A DNA stretch of 18,025 bases, taken from the NCBI GenBank assembly GCA_946061355.1, contig CAMGRE010000021.1:1-18025 (forward strand). The letters run 5' to 3'. Each line of letters starts with the position of its first letter. The stretch's first letter is position 1. The notes under the pieces were generated by a model. The model ran no database searches. It was given only the letters and a program-made list of their open reading frames with translations, and was not told where the DNA came from. The DNA is from an uncultured bacterium (GTDB lineage: Bacteria; Bacillota; Clostridia; Lachnospirales; Lachnospiraceae). Position numbers and translations under genes: made by a program. Positions 8,212 to 14,757 of this stretch are shown piece after piece.

Positions 8212-8272
8212 TTTTCTGTGATTAAGTGACGGCACATACAAACGCATATGCCGTCCTTTTAATCACAGAAAA
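8212..8272. promoter_or_regulatory. Intercistronic stem-loop between lipoprotein and permease genes
   Basis: TTTTCTGTGATTAA (8212-8225) is perfectly complementary to TTAATCACAGAAAA (8259-8272). Nested inside is a second perfect pair, GACGGCA (8228-8234) / TGCCGTC (8249-8255). The structure begins directly after the lipoprotein stop codon and ends just before the permease ribosome site. Such structures in binding-protein transporter operons typically protect the upstream message or act as a partial terminator, giving more binding protein than permease. That role is inferred here. Confidence 0.85.
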
Positions 8273-9094
8273 TTATTTTGTGTATTTTGCAACAATCTCA
8301 TCATATTTTCCGTTTGCCTTGATGTTCGCAAGACCTGCCTGGAACATGGACAGAAGCTCTGCGTTCTGACCCTTCTTAACAGCGAATCCGTAAGGTGTTG
8401 TAGACTCATTCACGTCGCCCGGCATCTCCATGCCTGCGCCCTGCTGAATGTTGTATGCCATAACCGGATAGTCCTCGAAACATGCTACGGTATTGCCTGT
8501 GATGACATCCTGATACATTGTCGGGGAATCTGAGAACTCTACAATCTCAAAGCCGTACTGCTCTGCGATGGATTTTGCGAACTCAGCGCCGTTTGTACCG
8601 GTCTTAACCGCAACCTTCTGATCTTTAAGATCATCAAAGGAAGCTACGGAAGATCCCTTTGCAACTGCCATTGTCACACCTGCGTCATAGTAAGAATCGG
8701 AGAAATCGAATTTCTCTTTTCTTGCCTCGGTGATGGACATACCGGCGATAACACCGTCAGCCTGTCCGGACTCAACAGCGAGCAGCGCTGCGTCAAATCC
8801 GAGAGACTGTAACTCGTACTCGAAGCCCTGATCCTCAGCGATCGCTGCAAGAAGGTCTACGTCAATACCGACGAAATTGTTGTCGGCGTCTGTAAATTCA
8901 AACGGTGCAAACACGGTATCGGTTGCGATGATGTAGCTTCCTGTGCTTTCCGCTGCGGGTGCTTCTGCTGCGGTTTCCTCTGCCGCTGCAGCCTCTGTCT
9001 CAGCAGGTGCTGCTGTGTCTGCCTTGCTGCCGCATGCTGTCATGGACAGAACCATTGCAGCTGCAAGCATTACGGATAATACTCTTTTTTTCAT
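8273..9094 (-). CDS. Amino acid ABC transporter substrate-binding lipoprotein
   Basis: Extracellular binding protein of 273 residues anchored by lipid. The signal peptide (1-20) ends in LSMTAC, with C21 as lipidation site. Residues 22-50 are a low-complexity Ala/Glu/Thr linker. The mature domain is a type II periplasmic binding fold: FAPFEF (62-67), GIDVDLLAAIA (76-86), SITEARKEKFDFS (120-132) with R125 as likely ligand carboxylate contact, and CFEDYPVMAY (205-214) with D208 as likely amino-group contact. The Arg/Asp pair supports an alpha-amino acid ligand, but the side-chain specificity is not readable. First gene of the transporter operon, with GGAGGAG before its ATG, its own strong promoter and a palindromic operator-like site upstream. 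Confidence 0.93.
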   Translation of the reverse strand: MKKRVLSVMLAAAMVLSMTACGSKADTAAPAETEAAAAEETAAEAPAAESTGSYIIATDTVFAPFEFTDADNNFVGIDVDLLAAIAEDQGFEYELQSLGFDAALLAVESGQADGVIAGMSITEARKEKFDFSDSYYDAGVTMAVAKGSSVASFDDLKDQKVAVKTGTNGAEFAKSIAEQYGFEIVEFSDSPTMYQDVITGNTVACFEDYPVMAYNIQQGAGMEMPGDVNESTTPYGFAVKKGQNAELLSMFQAGLANIKANGKYDEIVAKYTK

Positions 9095-9130
9095 AATAGT
9101 GTCTCCTCCTATTCAATTTTTTATATGCAG

Positions 9131-9150
9131 CACCATTGTATACAATGATG
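9131..9150. promoter_or_regulatory. Palindromic operator-like site in the transporter leader
   Basis: CATTGTATACAATG (9134-9147) is a perfect 14-bp palindrome. After one mismatched pair the symmetry continues for further pairs to about 9130/9151. It lies just downstream of the predicted -10 box, where bound repressor would block transcription. The core TTGTATACAA resembles operators of GntR-family regulators; the regulator gene is not in this window. Confidence 0.55.
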
Positions 9151-9167
9151 CAACATAGTATAGAGGT

Positions 9168-9196
9168 TTTATAACATATTGACTGTGCCTTGTCAA
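9168..9196 (-). promoter_or_regulatory. Strong promoter of the amino acid transporter operon
   Basis: On the minus strand TTGACA (9191-9196) is a perfect -35 box, spaced 17 bases from TATAAA (9168-9173). It lies right after the glyA stop codon (9212-9214). No terminator was seen between glyA and this promoter, so read-through from glyA could add to transporter expression. Confidence 0.8.
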
Positions 9197-9211
9197 GTTT
9201 TGCACTTGCCC

Positions 9212-10450
9212 CTAGATCAGCGGATACTTCGCTGTCAGGCTGTCCACGATGGCTCTCGCATCCGGGATCTTGTCTTCGCCACCCTTGACAACGAGCGCGA
9301 TTGCCTCGGCGATCCTGTCCATATCCTCCGTGTTCATTCCTCTGGAGGTCACCGCAGGCGTACCCAGACGGATACCGCTTGTCACGAACGGAGACTGCGG
9401 ATCATTCGGGATCGTATTCTTATTACAGGTGATGTGTGCCTGATCCAACAATTTCTCCACTGCCTTGCCTGTCAATCCGTAATTGGTCAGATCAACGAGC
9501 ATCAGGTGATTGTCCGTACCGCCGGACACGATCTTGATATCTCTTGCAAGCAATCCTTTGCAGAGTGCCTGTGCATTGTCAATAATTCCCTGCTGATATT
9601 TCTTGAAATCATCGGAGAGCGCTTCCTTGAAGCACACTGCCTTAGCTGCGATCACATGCATCAGCGGACCGCCCTGGATGCCCGGGAAGATCGCTTTGTT
9701 GAAGTTATATTTCTTAGCGGTTTCCTCGTCGGAGAGAATCATACCGCCTCTGGGTCCTCTGAGCGTCTTGTGCGTCGTCGTCGTGGTCACATGCGCATAC
9801 GGAATGGGGCTCGGATGGAGGCCTGCTGCCACCAGACCTGCAATATGAGCCATATCCACCATCAGCACTGCACCGACCTCATCGGCAACCTCTCTGAATT
9901 TCTTAAAATCAATCGTTCTGGCATATGCGGAGGCTCCTGCAATGATCATCTTAGGCTTTGCTTCCAACGCGATCTCACGAAGCTTATCATAATCGATAAA
10001 TCCGTCATCGTTGACACCGTACGGAACGATCTTGAAATATTTACCGGAAATATTGACCGGACTTCCATGTGTCAGATGTCCGCCGTGATCCAGATTCATA
10101 CCCATGATGGTATCTCCCGGCTCACATACCGCGAACTGTACCGCGAGGTTTGCCTGCGCGCCTGAGTGAGGCTGTACATTGGCATAGGTACATCCGAACA
10201 GTTCCATGGCTCTGTCTCTTGCCAGATTCTCAACCACGTCCACGCAATCGCATCCGCCGTAGTATCTCTTGCCCGGATACCCTTCTGCATATTTGTTTGT
10301 CAGCGGACTTCCCATCGCCGCCATCACTGCCTTGCTCACCCAGTTCTCGGAAGCGATCAGCTCAATGTGGCTGTTCTGTCTCTGCTGCTCGGCCACGATC
10401 GCCTCGGCAATCTCAGGATCAACATTTTTCACTTCGTCTAATGAATACAT
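9212..10450 (-). CDS. glyA: Serine hydroxymethyltransferase
   Basis: PLP enzyme of 412 residues converting serine and tetrahydrofolate to glycine and methylene-THF, so feeding the folate pool used by MetF in the same window. ELIASEN (30-36) and NKYAEGYPGKRYYGG (52-66) bind substrate and folate. HSGAQAN (95-101) binds the PLP phosphate. MVDMAHIAGL (197-206) includes the PLP-facing D199. TTTTTHKTLRGPRGG (222-236) contains the Schiff-base lysine K228. Full length for bacteria. The ATG has GAGGAGG 7 bases upstream and the leader is short, leaving no room for a folate or glycine riboswitch. The promoter is divergent from the PAP2 gene. Confidence 0.96.
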   Translation of the reverse strand: MYSLDEVKNVDPEIAEAIVAEQQRQNSHIELIASENWVSKAVMAAMGSPLTNKYAEGYPGKRYYGGCDCVDVVENLARDRAMELFGCTYANVQPHSGAQANLAVQFAVCEPGDTIMGMNLDHGGHLTHGSPVNISGKYFKIVPYGVNDDGFIDYDKLREIALEAKPKMIIAGASAYARTIDFKKFREVADEVGAVLMVDMAHIAGLVAAGLHPSPIPYAHVTTTTTHKTLRGPRGGMILSDEETAKKYNFNKAIFPGIQGGPLMHVIAAKAVCFKEALSDDFKKYQQGIIDNAQALCKGLLARDIKIVSGGTDNHLMLVDLTNYGLTGKAVEKLLDQAHITCNKNTIPNDPQSPFVTSGIRLGTPAVTSRGMNTEDMDRIAEAIALVVKGGEDKIPDARAIVDSLTAKYPLI

Positions 10451-10483
10451 ACTGCTACCTCCTCATATCCGATTTTGAAAAAT

Positions 10484-10513
10484 AGTATATCATAGATATC
10501 TTCTGCTTGACAA
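10484..10513 (-). promoter_or_regulatory. Probable glyA promoter
   Basis: On the minus strand TTGTCA (10508-10513) is followed after 18 bases by TATACT (10484-10489), each five of six to consensus. The transcription start would lie about 25-30 bases before the glyA ATG. Its -35 box is the complement of the -35 box used by the divergent promoter. Confidence 0.65.
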
Positions 10514-10535
10514 ATAAATTTAAGCGATATATCTT
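10507..10535 (+). promoter_or_regulatory. Probable promoter of the PAP2 phosphatase gene
   Basis: A perfect TTGACA (10507-10512) is followed after 17 bases by TATCTT (10530-10535), four of six to consensus. It faces away from glyA and shares the -35 heptamer with the glyA promoter. The leader to the ATG at 10593 would be about 50 bases. Confidence 0.5.
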
Positions 10536-10592
10536 TTTCTTTATACATAAGTATAGTGTGAATGATTTTTCAGGATAATCCGAGGTGTTGTT

Positions 10593-11306
10593 ATGAAAGC
10601 GATGCTGAACAAAAAGCGAATCGCAGCCGGTCAGGAATCGGCATGGGGACGGTTTTACAGGCAGTATGGCCAGATCTTTCCGCTTATTATATATGGTATA
10701 TTTTACATATTGTGTTTTGCCTATCTGGAGTCTAAGCCCATGCGTAACATGCATCTGATCCATATGGCAGTGGATGATTATATTCCTTTCTGCGAATATT
10801 TCATCATCCCTTACTTCCTGTGGTTTGCCTATGTGGCTGCCGCTGTTGTCTTTTTCTTCTTTCAGGACAAAGGCGATTACTACAGACTGTGCACGTTTCT
10901 CTTCACGGGCATGACAATCTTCCTTGCCGTGTCCGCAATCTATCCGAACGGTCATCTGCTGCGCCCGGTGCTTGCCGGAAGAGAGGATACCGTTTTTATC
11001 CGCATGGTCAGGTTTTTGTACAGAGCCGATACTGCCACGAATCTTTTCCCCAGTATCCACGTGTACAATTCTCTTGCCACGCATTTTGCCATTACAAACA
11101 GTTCCTATTTTGAGAACAAAAAATGGATACGCACAGGTTCTCTGATCCTATGCATATCCATCATCCTGTCAACGGTATTTTTGAAGCAGCATTCCATGTT
11201 CGATGTGCTTACCGCGTTCGGTCTCGCTGCGATCATGCACTTTGCCGTCTACAGGAGAGCTGCCGCTGTCTATCCCCGGACGGTGGAAGCACGTCCCCGC
11301 TTCTAA
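10593..11306 (+). CDS. PAP2-superfamily integral membrane phosphatase-like protein
   Basis: Membrane protein of 237 residues with hydrophobic segments near 28-46, 68-90, 98-116, 181-197 and 202-220. The acid-phosphatase core is present but diverged: LRP (123-125) may be motif 1, PSIHV (153-157) stands for the classical PSGH motif 2 with H156, and STVFLKQHSMFDV (193-205) is motif 3 with nucleophile H200 and D204 but threonine in place of the usual arginine. The KQH...D form is known in the inositol-phosphorylceramide-synthase-like branch of PAP2 proteins, so it may act on a lipid phosphate or transfer a lipid headgroup; the substrate is unknown. The ribosome site GAGGTG lies 5 bases before the ATG. 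It converges with the glycosyltransferase gene, 4 bases away. Confidence 0.8.
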   Translation: MKAMLNKKRIAAGQESAWGRFYRQYGQIFPLIIYGIFYILCFAYLESKPMRNMHLIHMAVDDYIPFCEYFIIPYFLWFAYVAAAVVFFFFQDKGDYYRLCTFLFTGMTIFLAVSAIYPNGHLLRPVLAGREDTVFIRMVRFLYRADTATNLFPSIHVYNSLATHFAITNSSYFENKKWIRTGSLILCISIILSTVFLKQHSMFDVLTAFGLAAIMHFAVYRRAAAVYPRTVEARPRF

Positions 11307-11310
11307 GCGG

Positions 11311-12333
11311 TCAGTTAAACTTGAATACTTTGCGGCAGATCTTGTATCCGCCGACAGACAATTTCCTGCCGCCGCGTCCCGGCAGGTTCATGGAATTGCC
11401 AAGGAGCCCGTAGCGCAGTCTGTGGTAGAGAATCACATTTTTCTGCTTCAAATACTGCCACAGCTCCTTTTTTTTGCGCAGATTTTCTTCCGTGCCGGAC
11501 TTGATCAGCATAATAGATGAAATCGTCATGATAATATCAAGATAATTCATCATGTACTGTCTCACCCGCTTATTCATTTGGCGGAAATTGAACTGACTGA
11601 AATAGTCAATCATCAGTCTGTTCACCAGGAGCTGCTGGTCAATCCTCTTTATCATCACATCCTCATTGACGGACTGATCCTCCCGTCCGATAAAATACCG
11701 GTAAAAATTGACATCCATATAGTACATTTTCTTCACATAGGGAAGCGGCTCAAACACGAACAGATTGTCCACATAAAAGGTATGCTCCGGCAATTTCAGT
11801 CCGCAGTCACGCAGAAGCTTCGTCCTGTAGATCACGGAATGCATCAGGATATAATGTCCCTTATGCATGCGCCCCACTTCATCCCAGGAGAAAAGTCTGT
11901 CTGTCGGAAGCGCGCGACGATACTGCATTACCTTCTTTTTCTTTGCGCCCTGCTTCTCATAGACAAAATTGCTGATCATCATATCCAGCGTATCACTTCC
12001 CGCCACCAGCTCGCGGAGTTTATCCAATATCTGAAGATACGCATCCTCCCTGACCCAGTCATCGCTGTCCACCACTTTGAAATACAGCCCGCCGGCATTT
12101 GCAATCCCGGCATTGACTCCCGAGCCATGGCCTCCGTTCTCCTTGTGGATCACCTTCACGATGGAAGGATACCTCGCAGCATAACTGTCCGCGATCTCTG
12201 CCGTCCGATCCTTCGACCCGTCATCAATGATGAGGATCTCCACATCCTCGCCGCCTTTTAACAGAGAATCGATACATCTGCTCATATAGTCCTGCGAATT
12301 ATAGCAGGGAACCGTAATCGTCAATAATTTCAT
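11311..12333 (-). CDS. Family 2 glycosyltransferase
   Basis: A 340-residue GT-A fold enzyme. TVPCYNS (7-13) and LIIDDGSKDRT (34-44) form the nucleotide-sugar pocket, ENGGHGSGVNAGI (65-77) follows, and DSDD (89-92) is the metal-binding DXD motif. The C-terminal part is rich in basic and aromatic residues and has no clear membrane segment, so it is probably a soluble or peripheral enzyme decorating a surface glycan or lipid. Donor and acceptor are not readable. The ATG at 12333 is chosen over one at 12357 because GGGAGG lies 9 bases before it. It follows mutY by 75 bases on the same strand and converges with the PAP2 gene; a joint role of the two in envelope lipid chemistry is only suggestive. 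Confidence 0.88.
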   Translation of the reverse strand: MKLLTITVPCYNSQDYMSRCIDSLLKGGEDVEILIIDDGSKDRTAEIADSYAARYPSIVKVIHKENGGHGSGVNAGIANAGGLYFKVVDSDDWVREDAYLQILDKLRELVAGSDTLDMMISNFVYEKQGAKKKKVMQYRRALPTDRLFSWDEVGRMHKGHYILMHSVIYRTKLLRDCGLKLPEHTFYVDNLFVFEPLPYVKKMYYMDVNFYRYFIGREDQSVNEDVMIKRIDQQLLVNRLMIDYFSQFNFRQMNKRVRQYMMNYLDIIMTISSIMLIKSGTEENLRKKKELWQYLKQKNVILYHRLRYGLLGNSMNLPGRGGRKLSVGGYKICRKVFKFN

Positions 12334-12369
12334 ATCCTTGTGCCTCCCATGACACACATGTCATTTATT

Positions 12370-12433
12370 CTTCCCGGAATCTGTCGCTGTCCGGTTCAGA
12401 CATATCACTCATCCTTCCCGGAACCTGTCATTG
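12370..12433. repeat. Direct duplication of the mutY 3' end
   Basis: A 20-base segment inside the mutY 3' end (12414-12433) recurs 44 bases downstream in the transcript sense (12370-12389) with 17 of 20 bases identical. On the minus strand both copies read as an Asp-Arg-Phe-Arg-Glu coding end followed by a stop codon. This looks like a remnant tandem duplication in the mutY to glycosyltransferase spacer. Confidence 0.6.
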
Positions 12434-13500
12434 CCCAGTCTGATCTTCAGATACGAGGTGTATCTGGCAAATGCCGCCGGCATGGGATAACGCTCCTGCG
12501 CCTGATCCCTCTCGGCGAAGATCATCCCTTCCTGTCCGGACACTTCCGGTCGTTCCAACTCGTCCACGCGGATGAGATATCCCGTCATATGCCATTCCCG
12601 ATGGGTAAAAATGTGCTTGGACGGCTCCAGCTCTTTGATATAGATAACGCCGTAGCCAAGGCCTTTCACATATTCGAGAACTTCTTTTTCCGTTTTGTGT
12701 CCCTCGAGCATCGGGAATTCATACATCCCGGCAAGCAGTCCTTTTTCCGGGCGTTTCCTGATCGCCGTGCGGTTCTCGTCCCGGATTAAAAGGACCGTCT
12801 TGTCCTCTATGACGCGCGGCTTCTTGCCCGATTTCCTGGGATACTCAGAGGTCCGGTCGGAAAGATACGCCTGGCAGAAGTTCTGCCACGGGCACTCCTC
12901 ACAGTGCGGCGCACCGTTCGGGATACACACCACCGCTCCGAGCTCCATCAACGCCTGGTTAAAGTCTCCCGGCCGGTCCTTCGGCATAATACCAAGCAGG
13001 CGTTCCTCCACGGAACGCCTGACCTTCTGATCCATGATATCTCTGTCATCTGCGCTCACCCTCGCGATCACTCGTAGCACATTGCCATCCACTGCGGGAA
13101 CCGGTCTGTGAAAAGCAATCGAGCCGATCGCACCTGCGGTATAGCTGCCGATACCGGACAGCTTCAAAAGTTCCTCATATTCTCCCGGCATCTGTCCGCC
13201 GTACTCAGTCTGTATCTGGATCGCCGCTTTCTTGAGATTGCGGGCACGATTGTAATAGCCCAACCCCTCCCACAGCTTCAGGAGTTCCTCATCATCCACC
13301 GCCGCCAGAGAAGCAATGTCCGGCAGTGCCCGCAGGAACCTGTCATAATAAGGCTTGACCGCCTCGACTCTGGTCTGCTGCAGCATGATCTCCGATATCC
13401 ACACATGATAGGGTGTCGGGCTCTCCCTCCACGGGAGAATACGATGAGAACCGTCATACCATCTAAGGAGCGGCTCTACGATCTGCTGTAATTCAAACAT
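12409..13500 (-). CDS. mutY: A/G-specific adenine glycosylase
   Basis: Base-excision repair enzyme of 363 residues that removes adenine mispaired with 8-oxoguanine. The N-terminal glycosylase domain shows SEIMLQQTRV (36-45) with catalytic E37, the helix-hairpin-helix LSGIGSYTAGAI (114-125), and AVDGNVLRV (136-144) with catalytic D138. The 4Fe-4S cluster ligands are C192, C200, C203 and C209 (C-x6-C-x2-C-x5-C). Residues about 230-350 form the NUDIX-like domain that reads 8-oxoguanine. Length is normal. The ribosome site before the ATG at 13500 is weak (AGGA, 11 bases upstream), so initiation may be inefficient. The gene follows the DUF1653 gene by 65 bases on the same strand. Confidence 0.95.
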   Translation of the reverse strand: MFELQQIVEPLLRWYDGSHRILPWRESPTPYHVWISEIMLQQTRVEAVKPYYDRFLRALPDIASLAAVDDEELLKLWEGLGYYNRARNLKKAAIQIQTEYGGQMPGEYEELLKLSGIGSYTAGAIGSIAFHRPVPAVDGNVLRVIARVSADDRDIMDQKVRRSVEERLLGIMPKDRPGDFNQALMELGAVVCIPNGAPHCEECPWQNFCQAYLSDRTSEYPRKSGKKPRVIEDKTVLLIRDENRTAIRKRPEKGLLAGMYEFPMLEGHKTEKEVLEYVKGLGYGVIYIKELEPSKHIFTHREWHMTGYLIRVDELERPEVSGQEGMIFAERDQAQERYPMPAAFARYTSYLKIRLGNDRFREG

Positions 13501-13565
13501 ATTTTATCTGATCCTGTTTCTGATTGTTTGTGTATTTGATGCTGTCGTTTCGGTCTGTGCTCCCG

Positions 13566-14102
13566 TCATCTGATCCGGGCGCATTCATAACGCTCCAGCG
13601 TCAGAAGGCAGTTCTTAAGCGCTTCATAACGCTCCTCAAGGCTGCCCTCATTAAGCTCCACATCAAGCGAAGCCGCCATGGTGTTTACCATGTGATCCGT
13701 CAGTCTGGCATGAAGTCCCACGAGGAAATTCAACTTTTCCTCATACGTATCGGCATCCAGAAAGCCTAACAGGAACGGATCCAGCTCAGACTCACCTTCC
13801 GCTTCAGCGGCCGGCGTTTCCTGACTTGCAGCTCCCACTTCCTGCCCAACCGGCGGCGTATTCTCTCCCACCTGCGGGATCTTCTCAAAGCGCTTCTTCT
13901 GCGTCACTTCCGGGTACTTCTGCCTGTCCACGTCACTGACAAACATTTCCAGAGGTCTCACATATGCCTGATAATCTCCGTAAAGTGCCTGATACACCAC
14001 CATCTGTTCTCTCGTCTCGGAATGAGTGGCAACCGTGATGATCCTGTAAAGATTCCCCTTAAAATGCCTGTATATCTCATTCGGCTTCGGAATGTCTGTC
14101 AT
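13566..14102 (-). CDS. DUF1653 domain protein with extra C-terminal domain
   Basis: A 178-residue soluble protein. Residues 7-58 match the DUF1653 pattern: IYRHFKG (10-16), HSETRE (27-32), VVYQALYGDY (35-44) and YVRPLEMF (47-54). The family has no established function. Residues about 75-105 are a low-complexity Pro/Glu/Ala linker. Residues about 108-178 form a separate helical, acidic region (FLDADTYEEKLNFLVGL, 113-129) that I do not recognise. The ATG has CAGGAGC 8 bases upstream. It stands between the membrane-anchored small protein and mutY on the same strand, and these may be co-transcribed. Confidence 0.78.
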   Translation of the reverse strand: MTDIPKPNEIYRHFKGNLYRIITVATHSETREQMVVYQALYGDYQAYVRPLEMFVSDVDRQKYPEVTQKKRFEKIPQVGENTPPVGQEVGAASQETPAAEAEGESELDPFLLGFLDADTYEEKLNFLVGLHARLTDHMVNTMAASLDVELNEGSLEERYEALKNCLLTLERYECARIR

Positions 14103-14161
14103 GCTTTTGCGCTCCTGTCATTCTCCCAAAATAGGATTATTTGTATTGCTTTGAACTTTTA

Positions 14162-14557
14162 TTATAATCCCTTTCCACTGCTTTTGCTACCCATAAATTC
14201 ATGACAAAATCTGCAAGTTTTATCCGCAAAAGAGACCGCTCTCACTTCCTGCTCCACCTGAGCCAGCTTTTGGGTCCCCATCAGTCCCAAATAGCTGTTG
14301 TGGATCACGACCGTATAGACTCTGGAGCCGTCCGCGCCGGATACTCTCGTCATATTGATCCCACTGTTTGACAGACCGTTTCGCTCCAGCACCGCCTCTA
14401 CACGCTCGATGTAATCGCTCTCCAGCCCGTCGTAATATCTCTGCTCCATCAGTTCATCCTGGTTCGACTGGCTTTTCACCGTCATTGTCACAAAAAATGC
14501 CGCCACCAATACAAATACCATGCTCACTGCCATTGTCCTGAATGCTTTTCCTGTCAT
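14162..14557 (-). CDS. Small membrane-anchored or secreted protein of unknown function
   Basis: A 131-residue protein that I cannot assign to a family. Residues 7-27 are a hydrophobic helix preceded by Lys and Arg, fitting a signal anchor or signal peptide; there is no lipobox cysteine. The remaining part is polar and shows alternating strand and helix character (YIERVEAVLERNGL, 49-62; RVYTVVIHNSYL, 79-90). The end contains a CRFC motif (115-118) followed by His-Glu, the only cysteines in the protein, which could bind metal or form a disulfide outside the cell. The start is supported by GAGGAG 6 bases upstream. The gene is divergent from the SOS polymerase. Confidence 0.7.
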   Translation of the reverse strand: MTGKAFRTMAVSMVFVLVAAFFVTMTVKSQSNQDELMEQRYYDGLESDYIERVEAVLERNGLSNSGINMTRVSGADGSRVYTVVIHNSYLGLMGTQKLAQVEQEVRAVSFADKTCRFCHEFMGSKSSGKGL

Positions 14558-14709
14558 CAGTCTCTCCTCTTTTCTGCAATTTTCCGGGTCTCATTTCTCC
14601 CGCTGAGCTTCTCCAACCGGTTAAATTTTTCAATTAAAATCTCCAGTCCGTTCGTTATGTATAGTATGCGCTTTTATGTGTACCATAAAACGTACAGCCC
14701 ATTTTGTGC
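14558..14709. other. Divergent intergenic region without identified gene
   Basis: About 150 bases between the small membrane protein and the SOS polymerase promoter. It is AT-rich in places and must hold the minus-strand promoter, but I see no box pair good enough to call. No RNA gene or terminator hairpin was seen. Confidence 0.5.
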
Positions 14710-14738
14710 TTGCAAACATACGTTCGATATTGTAGAAT
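14710..14738 (+). promoter_or_regulatory. SOS-controlled promoter of the Y-family polymerase gene
   Basis: TTGCAA (14710-14715) is followed after 17 bases by TAGAAT (14733-14738, five of six). A LexA/DinR box overlaps it. The start of transcription would be near 14745, just before the ribosome site, so the ATG at 14758 is the first usable one. Confidence 0.75.
14713..14726. promoter_or_regulatory. LexA (DinR) SOS operator
   Basis: CAAACATACGTTCG matches the Bacillota SOS consensus CGAACRNRYGTTYG at 13 of 14 positions (A for G at position 2). It covers part of the -35 box and spacer of the promoter, the position where LexA represses. LexA itself is not encoded in the window. Confidence 0.85.
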
Positions 14739-14757
14739 GGCACTAGAGGAAGGAATT

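Noticed and set aside
9179..10165. Plus-strand reading frame of 328 codons opposite glyA
   Set aside because: glyA on the minus strand has all its catalytic motifs in this stretch; the opposite frame shows none and starts without a ribosome site.
10455..11084. Minus-strand reading frame of 209 codons opposite the PAP2 gene
   Set aside because: It covers the divergent promoter region and the antisense of a membrane protein with clear PAP2 motifs; its start lacks a ribosome site.
11297..11310. CCGCTTCTAAGCGG palindrome at the PAP2 stop as a bidirectional terminator
   Set aside because: The 6-bp stem has no T tract on either side and a two-base loop; it may have some effect but cannot be called a terminator.
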